A stretch of 64,000 nucleotides of DNA, from the NCBI RefSeq assembly GCF_014692505.1, contig NZ_JACNYK010000009.1, forward strand, positions 25,755 to 89,754. The letters are read 5' to 3'. The notes beneath the pieces were generated by a model, which had not been told where the DNA came from, did no database searches, and saw nothing but the letters and a program-made list of their open reading frames with translations. A program made the position numbers and the translations under genes. Shown one piece after another: positions 9,085 to 16,809 of the stretch. Position 1 is the first letter of the stretch; each line of letters starts with the position of its first letter. The DNA comes from Sphingobacterium arenae. Its GTDB lineage: Bacteria > Bacteroidota > Bacteroidia > Sphingobacteriales > Sphingobacteriaceae.

Positions 9085-10488
9085 TTAAATCTCCCGATCG
9101 ATATCCCAATTTTCTAGATAATCCGCAACGCGCTTCAGGAATGTTCCGCCTAACGCACCGTCGATGATACGATGGTCATAAGACATTGACAGATACATCA
9201 TATGACGGATGGCAATTACGTCTCCATGTTCCGTCTCTAAGACCGCGGGCTTTTTCTTAATGGTACCGACAGCCAAAATTGCTGCTTGCGGCTGATTGAT
9301 AATAGGAACGCCCATAATATTTCCAAAAGCGCCTATATTGGTAAACGTGAAAGTTCCGTCTTTCGTGTCGTCCGGTTTTAATTGATTCTGCCGACTTCGA
9401 TTTGCCAAATCATTCACCGCTTTACTCAATCCAACCAGACTGAGTTGATCCGCATTTTTAATTACCGGCACGATCAAATTGCCAGAGGGCAATGCCGCCG
9501 CCATACCAATATGAATGTTCTTCCGTTTGATAATTTGATACCCGTCAACCGATACGTTCACCATAGGAAAGTCACGCAACGCTTTACTAACAGCTTCAAT
9601 AAAAATGGGGGTAAACGTAATATTTTCGCCTTCCCGTTTTTTGTAGCTATCCTTTATCTTATTTCTCCAGTTGACCAAATTCGTGACATCAGCCTCCACA
9701 AAGGAGGCCACATGCGGCGACGTCTTAACGCTATTTACCATATGGTCTGCTATGAGCCTGCGCATGCGATCCATCTCTATAATTTCATCGCCAGGCGTCA
9801 CTACTTGCGAAATACTCGTCCGTTCTACTTTTTCCTCCACAGGAGGGTGTTGATCTGGTGATGTTACTTGAGGTGATGCCATCCGCTTTGCGATATAATC
9901 GAGGATGTCCTGTTTCGTGACCCGACCTTCCGCACCTGTACCTCGGATATTGTCCAGCTCTGCTTGACTAAGCCCTTCCTCCTGTGCAATATTTTTGACT
10001 AAAGGAGAATAGAAGCGCGTACCGGAATGCAACACCGTCTTTTCGCGCATTTCTGGCGCTAAGAGATTCGTACCGGGAATACCGGAGGACTGGATATCTT
10101 CCTCTTTTACGACGGAAGTGGTCTCCAGAGCTTCCGCTTTTGTAGTATGATTTTCTAATGTCTCTTGGGAGATTTCTGGTTGCGATTCAGGAACAGCATC
10201 CTCCATCTTTTCTATTTCAGATCGATTCGTATCTTCATCCGTATCTCCCTCTATTTCAATCCACGCAATTACTTCGCCTACTTGGACTACTTGGTTTTCT
10301 TCAAAAAAAATCTTAGATATCTTTCCTGTCACCGGCGCAGGAACATCAGAATCTACCTTGTCTGTCGCAATTTCGACGATCGGATCCTCTTCCTCAACTG
10401 AATCTCCAATCGCTTTCACCCATTTCGTAATGGTCGCCTCGGAAACACTTTCTCCCATTTTTGGAAGCACCACTTTATAAATACCCAT
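9085..10488 (-). CDS. 2-oxoacid dehydrogenase complex E2 component (lipoamide acyltransferase)
   Basis: This is the core acyltransferase of a 2-oxoacid dehydrogenase complex, passing acyl groups from lipoyl-lysine to CoA in the cytoplasm. Residues 1-80 form one lipoyl domain with the modified lysine in EIATDKVDSDVPAP (Lys44). A Glu/Thr-rich linker follows, then the E3-binding domain around 158-195 (SPLVKNIAQEEGL and GTGAEGRVTKQDI). The catalytic domain ends with the DHRIIDG active-site motif at about 438-444. The family is certain. The substrate (branched-chain 2-oxoacids, pyruvate or 2-oxoglutarate) is not, since no E1 or E3 gene is adjacent. The single lipoyl domain and the SEATITKW start resemble branched-chain/generic Bacteroidota E2s. 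Confidence 0.93.
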   Translation of the reverse strand: MGIYKVVLPKMGESVSEATITKWVKAIGDSVEEEDPIVEIATDKVDSDVPAPVTGKISKIFFEENQVVQVGEVIAWIEIEGDTDEDTNRSEIEKMEDAVPESQPEISQETLENHTTKAEALETTSVVKEEDIQSSGIPGTNLLAPEMREKTVLHSGTRFYSPLVKNIAQEEGLSQAELDNIRGTGAEGRVTKQDILDYIAKRMASPQVTSPDQHPPVEEKVERTSISQVVTPGDEIIEMDRMRRLIADHMVNSVKTSPHVASFVEADVTNLVNWRNKIKDSYKKREGENITFTPIFIEAVSKALRDFPMVNVSVDGYQIIKRKNIHIGMAAALPSGNLIVPVIKNADQLSLVGLSKAVNDLANRSRQNQLKPDDTKDGTFTFTNIGAFGNIMGVPIINQPQAAILAVGTIKKKPAVLETEHGDVIAIRHMMYLSMSYDHRIIDGALGGTFLKRVADYLENWDIDREI

Positions 10489-10575
10489 ATTGACCTAAGT
10501 TCATTGAATGATTTACTAAATTAACATTTAATCTAACAATTTCAATTAAACAAAACATAATATTTTATATCGAAG

Positions 10576-10583
10576 CAAAAATA
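10576..10583 (-). promoter_or_regulatory. possible -7 element for the E2 gene
   Basis: On the minus strand the sequence reads TATTTTTG, matching TAnnTTTG, 88 bases before the E2 start codon. No clear -33 box is seen, so this is tentative. Confidence 0.4.
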
Positions 10584-10588
10584 GAATA

Positions 10589-11863
10589 TTATTTCAACAT
10601 ATCCCAGAGTATCGTTAATCCGGCCATAACGGTTCGCTCAATATTAATGGTTCTATCGTTTTTAAAATGGAATGTTTGTGCCTTTGTCTCTGATTTTCCC
10701 GCAACAGCTATGCAGACTGTACCAACTGGTTTTGTTTCTGTTCCTCCGCTAGGACCAGCAATACCACTTGTAGCAATAGCATAGTCTGTGCCGAATACAC
10801 GCTTGGCTCCTTCTGCCATTTCTTTGACAGTGCATTCACTGACCGCGCCGTATTGCGTTAAGGTATCCAATGAGACGCCTAAAATATCCATCTTGGCTTG
10901 ATTAGAATAGACGACCGCGGCCCCATGAAACATCTGGCTAGCGCCGGGAACTGCTGTAATTTGTGCAGAAATGGCACCGCCCGTACAGCTTTCAGCAGTA
11001 GAGAGTGTAATACCGGCTGTGGTAAATGCTTGCACTAACACTTCTTCGAAAGAAACGTTGTCTACCGAGACAATATATTCTTTTAGTCGTTCAACTACCT
11101 GTTGTTTAAAACTGTTGGTTACGCTTGTTAAATACGCCATATCCGTGCCCTCACTTGTAAAACGCAAACGTACCATTCCAATTCGCGGAAGATAGGCTAA
11201 GGTAATAAACGGAGGTAAGGTATCTTCAATATCGGCGATCTGTTGGGCTAAATGTGACTCTCCAATACCCACCGTTAATAAGTAGGTGTTATAAACAAAG
11301 ACATCATTTTTGTGCATACCGTGTAACATAGGCAAGACACGGTTTTCCATCAGAAACTTCATCTCAAATGGTACACCTGGCAAAAAGGCAAAATATTTAT
11401 CGTTACGTTCGACGGCCATACCCGGTGCTGTTCCGACATCATTGAACAGGACTGTTGCGTTTGCCAATACGTCGGCTTGTCCGATATTCATAGCTGGCAT
11501 ATGCTTTCTACCGGTACGACGGAAAATGCCTTCTACATGCGCTAGGACCGTCTCGTTGCGTATCAGTGTGGTACCAAAATATGCTGCTACAGCAGCTTTC
11601 GTAATATCGTCTCGAGTAGGTCCCAGTCCCCCTGTCATGATGATTACATCTGCGCGCTCTTCCGCCTGTCGTAAAGCTTCCTGTATAGCTTTAGGTTTGT
11701 CCGATATCGAGGTTATATGAACAACGGAAATATGCAATGCTCCTAAGTGCTGGGCAATCCACGCGGAATTGGTATCCACTACCTGTCCATTTAATAGCTC
11801 GTCGCCTATCGTAATGATTTCTGCTGTACGTAATACAGCTGCATTGTTATCGATTTTATTCAT
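10589..11863 (-). CDS. cinA: CinA-like competence/damage-inducible protein (NMN deamidase family)
   Basis: CinA proteins join an N-terminal MoaB/MogA-like domain (AEIITIGDELLNGQVVDTNS, GGLGPTRDDITKAAVA) with a C-terminal CinA domain that deamidates nicotinamide mononucleotide in characterised members (TAESCTGGAISAQITAVPGA, ATSGIAGPSGGTETKPVGTV). Both are intact here. The start at 11863 gives 424 residues, the normal length. A longer frame to 11983 would be coded by the structured repeat at 11894-11969 and is rejected. A GGGAGG run, unusual for this phylum, lies about 8 bases before this ATG. The gene follows lptD on the same strand, separated by that repeat. Confidence 0.93.
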   Translation of the reverse strand: MNKIDNNAAVLRTAEIITIGDELLNGQVVDTNSAWIAQHLGALHISVVHITSISDKPKAIQEALRQAEERADVIIMTGGLGPTRDDITKAAVAAYFGTTLIRNETVLAHVEGIFRRTGRKHMPAMNIGQADVLANATVLFNDVGTAPGMAVERNDKYFAFLPGVPFEMKFLMENRVLPMLHGMHKNDVFVYNTYLLTVGIGESHLAQQIADIEDTLPPFITLAYLPRIGMVRLRFTSEGTDMAYLTSVTNSFKQQVVERLKEYIVSVDNVSFEEVLVQAFTTAGITLSTAESCTGGAISAQITAVPGASQMFHGAAVVYSNQAKMDILGVSLDTLTQYGAVSECTVKEMAEGAKRVFGTDYAIATSGIAGPSGGTETKPVGTVCIAVAGKSETKAQTFHFKNDRTINIERTVMAGLTILWDMLK

Positions 11864-11893
11864 TTTTTGCACCTCCCATAATGTAAGTTCGGA

Positions 11894-11969
11894 TGTCGCA
11901 TCCGGATTTTGAGACCTGTAGAAACTTACCTTTAGCACTATCCATTTTCTCAAACATCCGAAGCGACGA
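11894..11969. repeat. structured repeat cassette, copy B (between lptD and cinA)
   Basis: On the minus strand it begins TCGTCGCTTC and ends GGATGCGACA. The variable stem TTTGAGA / TCTCAAA plus neighbouring pairs encloses a loop containing TGGATAGTGCTAAAGGTAAG. The base closes with GTCGC/GCGAC. The same end and loop sequences, with different but self-complementary stems, recur at 19049-19125 and 19180-19256. It ends about 30 bases upstream of the cinA start codon, so it could lie in that gene's 5' leader. Confidence 0.75.
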
Positions 11970-11975
11970 TTTTTT

Positions 11976-12025
11976 ATGAACATGTGTTTATTTTAGTGTT
12001 CATGAGCTCACTTCGTTCGGTTTTG
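11976..12025. repeat. ATGAACA hairpin module, copy B
   Basis: ATGAACA (11976-11982) pairs with TGTTCAT (11997-12003), followed by GAGCTCACTTCGTTCGG and a T-rich tract. The counterpart at 19262-19311 has ATGGACA/TGTCCAT, a compensating change, and GAGCTCTCTTTGTTCAG. A related copy on the other strand lies at 6979-7026. Confidence 0.7.
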
Positions 12026-12099
12026 TTTCTTTTTTGAGTTAAACCACGAAGTGCTCATCCATACAATTAAAAAAAATATGAATGGATAAAAAAGAAAGA

Positions 12100-14817
12100 C
12101 TACCGATAACTATAATGACTCTCCCGCTTCGTCAATTTCAGATCTTGCAATATCGAAGCTTTCGCACGAATTGTTATATTGTAACTCTTATATTGCCCAA
12201 AGGGAGTCCAACCCACGGACATATCCCAACAATGCAAGTCACGATAAATACTAAACCGCGTAAGCGAAAGGGCTTTTTGCCGAAGATCGTAACCCGTATT
12301 AAATTGTATCTTCCATTTAGGTGTTACATTAAAGTCGCCATTTATATTGACTGTAGCTGTCACATTATTCATCATCCGTCTTTCTTCGCGATTCCAAGAC
12401 TTATTATAGTTCATACTGAAAGAGCCATTTAAGTTCCAGGGGATATTAAAGTCGACAAATGCATTTGGATTCGTGCTGATACGTGCGAGCGCATCCGCCT
12501 GCTCGGCCGTCATATTGGGCATTTGGTTGCGAAGGGAGTCGAGATTGTCGTTCCTACTTTTATTTGCGTTGGGATTAAGGCTATAGTCGAACGACAACCC
12601 AAAGTTAGTGAGTCGAGCCAAACTCCCGTCTTGAATGGCAAATCGATCGATGCGTTGTCCAGTTTCGGGGTTAAAGGTGTAAGGGTCAAATGTACCGTTA
12701 AAGTTTAGGTTAATCTTCTCTTTAAACAGTGATGTACGTCCGGAGAAACTAATAGTCGAAAGTTTCAACGAATCGGCTTGGAAATTATAGTTTCCACTAA
12801 AGGTCAAACCTTGCAAAATCTTGACTTTTCGGAATGCTTCTTTACCCGTCGTATCGTTATTATTCCTGACCTTGGCTTCAATATTATTATCGACAGAAAA
12901 GCCGATCCCCATAGATTTACCTGCTCCGGGTCCACCAAACATACCTCCTTCAAAGATAGAATAGCGCTCCACCACACCGTTGTCGTTTACAAAATCTCGG
13001 TAAAAGCCAAACCGAGGATCCGAAAAATCCGGGCGATAGTTGAGGTTAATAGACGGTGTCACCACGTGTCGGATGGCTTCTACTTTTCCCATTTTAGGGT
13101 ACATACCGTAGATCTTCGTGGAAAGACCTGCAGACATCGAGTAGTCGTACGCTCGCTCAAAACCACTGACCGTATCGCGCATAGGGGAAAAACCATTGAC
13201 TTCATTGACCAATCGTTTACGAACGCTCTGCAGGTACCAGCGTTCTGTGTAGTTTACCGACGTGTTAAATTGAAAGTACTTGAACGCGTTTAAGCTCAAA
13301 CTAATGGGAATATTATGTTGAAAACCATTGGTAAAGTCATTTAATGCCTGTTTTCTAAAAAGTAGTGAATCCGCGGTAGAGATGGTATTGCGTCCCTGCA
13401 AACTATAACCGACTGTAATACGTTGATACCATTTTTGATCGCCTACACGATCTTTGGAATCGAACGGGTTAAACGTGGACACGTTTAAGCTGAACGACGG
13501 TAGTTCCAAGTCTACTTGCCCGGACGCCATATCTTGACGATGGCTTAAGTTGGCCGTGAAATTCACTTTTCCATCGGCAAAAACTTTACCATAGGCTATC
13601 GAAGATGACATATTATTCCGAGTCAAATCTTCTATTGAATTTTGTTGATTAAACCCTGTGTTTCGGAAATAGGAACTCGTACCAAAATTAACGGAAGCAG
13701 AGAAGGAAGTGCCGGGATTAGCCTCCTGTCGCTGGGTGTGGTTCCAAGTTACGTTAAAATCCCGATTGACGCCGTAATTTTCCGTACCTTCTACCCCAGA
13801 CGGTGTCGACGCATAGCGGATGTTGAAACCGCCACTGAATTTATAGTTCACCAAATAATTTGTACGTACACTGGCTTCCCATGCGCCTTTCGAATACAAG
13901 CTTCCCCTAATTTCGGAATCCCAATAATCATTAAATGCGAGATACCACCCCATATCACGGATAGAAAAACCACGAGTCGCATCCTCTCCAAAAGATGGAA
14001 AAAGAAGTCCGGAAGATCTTTTGTTGTTCTTAGGGAAGAAGCCAAAGGGGATAGCTACAAACTTAATGGGGATATTTTCCACCACGAGAAAGGCTGGTCC
14101 TACTATAATATGGTTCTTTGCTAATAAACCCTTTGTAAATTGAATACCAAAGTGTGTGTGGGGATAAGGTAAGTTACAGGTACTATACATTCCCGTTTGC
14201 AGAGAAAGCTCATCGTATAGATTCTTTCGCACGACTCTCGCCTGAATATAGGCTCCATCTTCTTCTGTCATGATACCATACGTATTTCCCTCGCGGCTTT
14301 TATAGTCATACACCAGTGAATCGACGGACTTGGGGCTTTCACCCGGAAATATAACCACAGGCCGACCGACATACTTCCCATTATGATCGGTTACCCCACT
14401 AGCAAACAATTGGTTGGTATTCCGATCTAATCGAATATAGTCGGCAGCCAATTCAAAATCTTGATATTTAACTTTAGCACCGTTATAAAGATGAAGCATA
14501 TTTTTGCTGACCTCGTTCCAAGATGAATCGTTTGCAACGATAGTGACCATCGTCTCCAAACCACTATCGTCCTCCATCATCACGGTGTCCTGCCCTTGTG
14601 TTTCCTTTAAATGATTTCTGGTCGTGTCTATCGAATTGGTCGAATCGACGACGATTGCCGTATCTCGGATGCTTTTCACACTGTCCACAACAATTAATGT
14701 GGTATCTTCCACGTTAGAAGTAATAGCTTTTGAAGACGGAGCAACCTGTGCATCAGAGGCCGAAATGGCCACAAACAGGAACAATAGGCTACAGAAAAAA
14801 CAAGTTAACGTCTTCAA
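12100..14817 (-). CDS. lptD: LPS-assembly outer-membrane protein LptD
   Basis: LptD is the large outer-membrane barrel that inserts lipopolysaccharide into the outer leaflet. After a signal peptide (LTCFFCSLLFLFVAISASDA) and a Thr/Ser/Asp-rich linker, the OstA-like domain follows at about 100-190 (AKVKYQDFELAADYIRLDRN). Next come a TCNLPYPHTHFGI segment and a barrel containing IPFGFFPKNNKRSSGLLFPS, typical of Bacteroidota LptD. At 905 residues it is normal. The start codon is TTG: an in-frame stop lies just upstream and no ATG occurs before the signal peptide. The -7 promoter element 48 bases upstream agrees with this start. cinA follows downstream. Confidence 0.92.
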   Translation of the reverse strand: MKTLTCFFCSLLFLFVAISASDAQVAPSSKAITSNVEDTTLIVVDSVKSIRDTAIVVDSTNSIDTTRNHLKETQGQDTVMMEDDSGLETMVTIVANDSSWNEVSKNMLHLYNGAKVKYQDFELAADYIRLDRNTNQLFASGVTDHNGKYVGRPVVIFPGESPKSVDSLVYDYKSREGNTYGIMTEEDGAYIQARVVRKNLYDELSLQTGMYSTCNLPYPHTHFGIQFTKGLLAKNHIIVGPAFLVVENIPIKFVAIPFGFFPKNNKRSSGLLFPSFGEDATRGFSIRDMGWYLAFNDYWDSEIRGSLYSKGAWEASVRTNYLVNYKFSGGFNIRYASTPSGVEGTENYGVNRDFNVTWNHTQRQEANPGTSFSASVNFGTSSYFRNTGFNQQNSIEDLTRNNMSSSIAYGKVFADGKVNFTANLSHRQDMASGQVDLELPSFSLNVSTFNPFDSKDRVGDQKWYQRITVGYSLQGRNTISTADSLLFRKQALNDFTNGFQHNIPISLSLNAFKYFQFNTSVNYTERWYLQSVRKRLVNEVNGFSPMRDTVSGFERAYDYSMSAGLSTKIYGMYPKMGKVEAIRHVVTPSINLNYRPDFSDPRFGFYRDFVNDNGVVERYSIFEGGMFGGPGAGKSMGIGFSVDNNIEAKVRNNNDTTGKEAFRKVKILQGLTFSGNYNFQADSLKLSTISFSGRTSLFKEKINLNFNGTFDPYTFNPETGQRIDRFAIQDGSLARLTNFGLSFDYSLNPNANKSRNDNLDSLRNQMPNMTAEQADALARISTNPNAFVDFNIPWNLNGSFSMNYNKSWNREERRMMNNVTATVNINGDFNVTPKWKIQFNTGYDLRQKALSLTRFSIYRDLHCWDMSVGWTPFGQYKSYNITIRAKASILQDLKLTKRESHYSYR

Positions 14818-14864
14818 TGTGAATTATGAATGTTATTTTTGTGTGTACTAAAACTACCTATCGG

Positions 14865-14872
14865 CAAAAATA
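14865..14872 (-). promoter_or_regulatory. -7 promoter element for lptD
   Basis: The minus strand reads TATTTTTG, an exact TAnnTTTG match, with transcription expected near 14858 and translation at 14817. It is back-to-back with the amidase promoter at 14930-14937. Confidence 0.55.
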
Positions 14873-14929
14873 GGCAAAAAAGATTTAGAAAGCATGACGG
14901 ACAAACGTTAATAAAAAATAATTTTACTG

Positions 14930-14937
14930 TACCTTTG
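14930..14937 (+). promoter_or_regulatory. -7 promoter element for the amidase gene
   Basis: TACCTTTG matches TAnnTTTG, 40 bases before the ATG at 14978. The -33 region is weak. Confidence 0.55.
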
Positions 14938-14977
14938 TACCGTATTTTAAACGAGGATATATAAGGATATAATACAC

Positions 14978-15796
14978 ATGACGAGAAATTTAAATGTAAA
15001 AAGGCTGACTTTATTTGTAGCTACGATTTTTACGTTGACGCTTACAACCTCATCCATTACCTCTTCTTCTTCCGGTCAAGATCCCAAAAGTGCCCGACAA
15101 CCTCTACGTACTATCGTACTTGACGCAGGTCACGGTGGAAAAGACCCTGGTGCGAAAGGAAGAAAAGCGAATGAAAAGGATATCGCGCTAGCGGTTGCTT
15201 TAAAATTAGGCAAAAAAATTGAAGCCGAACTACCTGGTGTGAAGGTTGTCTACACACGTAAAACGGATATCTTCATACCGCTATATGAGCGCCCGGCACT
15301 AGCGAACAAACATAAAGCTGATCTTTTTATCTCCATCCATTGCAATGCGGCCGCGACTCGCCGATCTCCCGCTAGGGGAACAGAAACCTTAGTATGTGGT
15401 TATAACCGGTTAGGACAACAGGATGCTGCTATTCGAGAGAACGCTTCTATCTTATTAGAGGATAATTACGAAGAAAACTATGGCGGTTTTGATCCGAAGG
15501 ATCCTTCCAGTATGATTGTCTTTCAATTGATGAAAAATCAATATCGCAGAGAGAGTATCAAGCTTGCTTCTTTGATGCAGGATAAATTTTCAACTTCTCG
15601 TCGGCCGGACAGGGGAGTAAAAGAGCAATCCCTCGCCGTACTTTCTACCGCAGGTATGCCGGCTGTATTGACGGAACTTGGTTTCATGAGCAGCTCCACT
15701 GAAGAAGATTACATGTTGTCAACAGGAGGTCAAAAAGAGATTGTGCAAAACTTATTCGACGCAATAAAAACGTATAAAACAGCGGCAGAACGATAA
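14978..15796 (+). CDS. N-acetylmuramoyl-L-alanine amidase (Amidase_3, AmiC type)
   Basis: This is a zinc amidase that cuts the bond between MurNAc and the stem peptide of peptidoglycan in the periplasm. A signal-like hydrophobic N-terminus (residues 9-29) is followed by the catalytic domain. Probable zinc ligands are His52 (LDAGHGGKDPG), Glu66 (NEKDIA) and His121 (FISIHCNAA). The catalytic Glu233 lies in VLTELGFMSS. At 272 residues it is a minimal single-domain enzyme without a LysM or AMIN targeting domain. The MCE gene follows 65 bases downstream on the same strand, and the pairing with an MCE gene is common in Bacteroidota. Confidence 0.93.
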   Translation: MTRNLNVKRLTLFVATIFTLTLTTSSITSSSSGQDPKSARQPLRTIVLDAGHGGKDPGAKGRKANEKDIALAVALKLGKKIEAELPGVKVVYTRKTDIFIPLYERPALANKHKADLFISIHCNAAATRRSPARGTETLVCGYNRLGQQDAAIRENASILLEDNYEENYGGFDPKDPSSMIVFQLMKNQYRRESIKLASLMQDKFSTSRRPDRGVKEQSLAVLSTAGMPAVLTELGFMSSSTEEDYMLSTGGQKEIVQNLFDAIKTYKTAAER

Positions 15797-15861
15797 ACAT
15801 TTGTTACATTCGTTTGTTGTTAAACGTATAATGAATTTAATTTATCCAAGCTAGACATATT

Positions 15862-16809
15862 TTGAAGATTTCAAACGAAACAAAAGTAGGCATCATTACC
15901 GTAGTTGCACTCGCCTTATTGTTTATAGGCTATAACTTTTTGAAGGGAAATGATGTTTTTTCCAGAGAAAAGGAGTTTTACACGGATTATGATAATGTGG
16001 ATGGCTTAACGATTTCGAAACCCGTAGTTGTCAGCGGCTACCAAATTGGTCGTGTGTCGGAGATGCGACTTCTAGAAAATGGTAAGATCCGTACGCATTT
16101 TAAAATAAAGAATGAATATGAAATACCTTCCAATACGGTTGCCCGCATTGTAAGTGCCGACTTACTAGGCAGTAAGGCTATCGTATTTGAGCTGGGTAAC
16201 AGCACCACCTTAGCAAAAAGTGGAGATCCCCTGCTCTCGGATGTACAAGCCAACTTATTGGAAAAAGTGGAGCCGTTACAATTAAAGGTCGAAAACCTCG
16301 TCGTGAAGTTAGATTCTGTCCTTTCTGCAGTTAATACAGCATTAGACAAGGAATTTCAGCGTGATTTTAAAAACAGCCTACATAGTATTTCTGTTTCATT
16401 GCGAAACATGGAGGCCATCACCAGCGATGTCGAAGGATTGATGGGGTCCGAAAAAATCCGATTCGCCAGGATTATGCAAAATCTAGAATCTATTACGGGA
16501 AACTTCAAAAAGAATAACGCCAAAATAAACAATATCCTTGCCAATCTGGACAGCCTATCCGACGATCTTGCCAAAACGGAAATAAAAGCGACGATTGACA
16601 ATGCTACCCAAGTGATGAAAAACGTGGAAGTTATTACCACTAAAATCAATAATGGAGAAGGTTCTATCGGCTTACTATTACACGACGATAACCTCTACAA
16701 CAACCTTAATAGTGCTTCCGAAAATCTGGATAACTTAATTAAAGATGTAGAGGAAAGGCCTGGCAAATATATCCGTCTAAGTATTTTTGGAAAAAAGGAC
16801 ACGAAATAA
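15862..16809 (+). CDS. MCE/MlaD family lipid-transport protein
   Basis: MlaD-type proteins are inner-membrane-anchored periplasmic subunits of phospholipid ABC transporters. One transmembrane segment (GIITVVALALLFIGYNFLKG, about residues 10-29) precedes the MCE domain (VDGLTISKPVVVSGYQIGRV, ..., VSADLLGSKAIVFELG). A long helical C-terminus with repeated Leu/Asn/Ser heptads (300-residue range) is typical. The start codon is TTG at 15862: an in-frame TAA ends at 15840 and no ATG precedes the TM segment. No ATPase or permease subunit is adjacent. Its stop codon abuts the stop codon of the convergent S9 peptidase gene with no spacer. Confidence 0.9.
   Translation: MKISNETKVGIITVVALALLFIGYNFLKGNDVFSREKEFYTDYDNVDGLTISKPVVVSGYQIGRVSEMRLLENGKIRTHFKIKNEYEIPSNTVARIVSADLLGSKAIVFELGNSTTLAKSGDPLLSDVQANLLEKVEPLQLKVENLVVKLDSVLSAVNTALDKEFQRDFKNSLHSISVSLRNMEAITSDVEGLMGSEKIRFARIMQNLESITGNFKKNNAKINNILANLDSLSDDLAKTEIKATIDNATQVMKNVEVITTKINNGEGSIGLLLHDDNLYNNLNSASENLDNLIKDVEERPGKYIRLSIFGKKDTK

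Noticed and set aside
11864..11983. N-terminal extension of CinA by 40 residues
   Set aside because: These codons fall entirely in the structured repeat; conserved CinA sequence begins at 11863.
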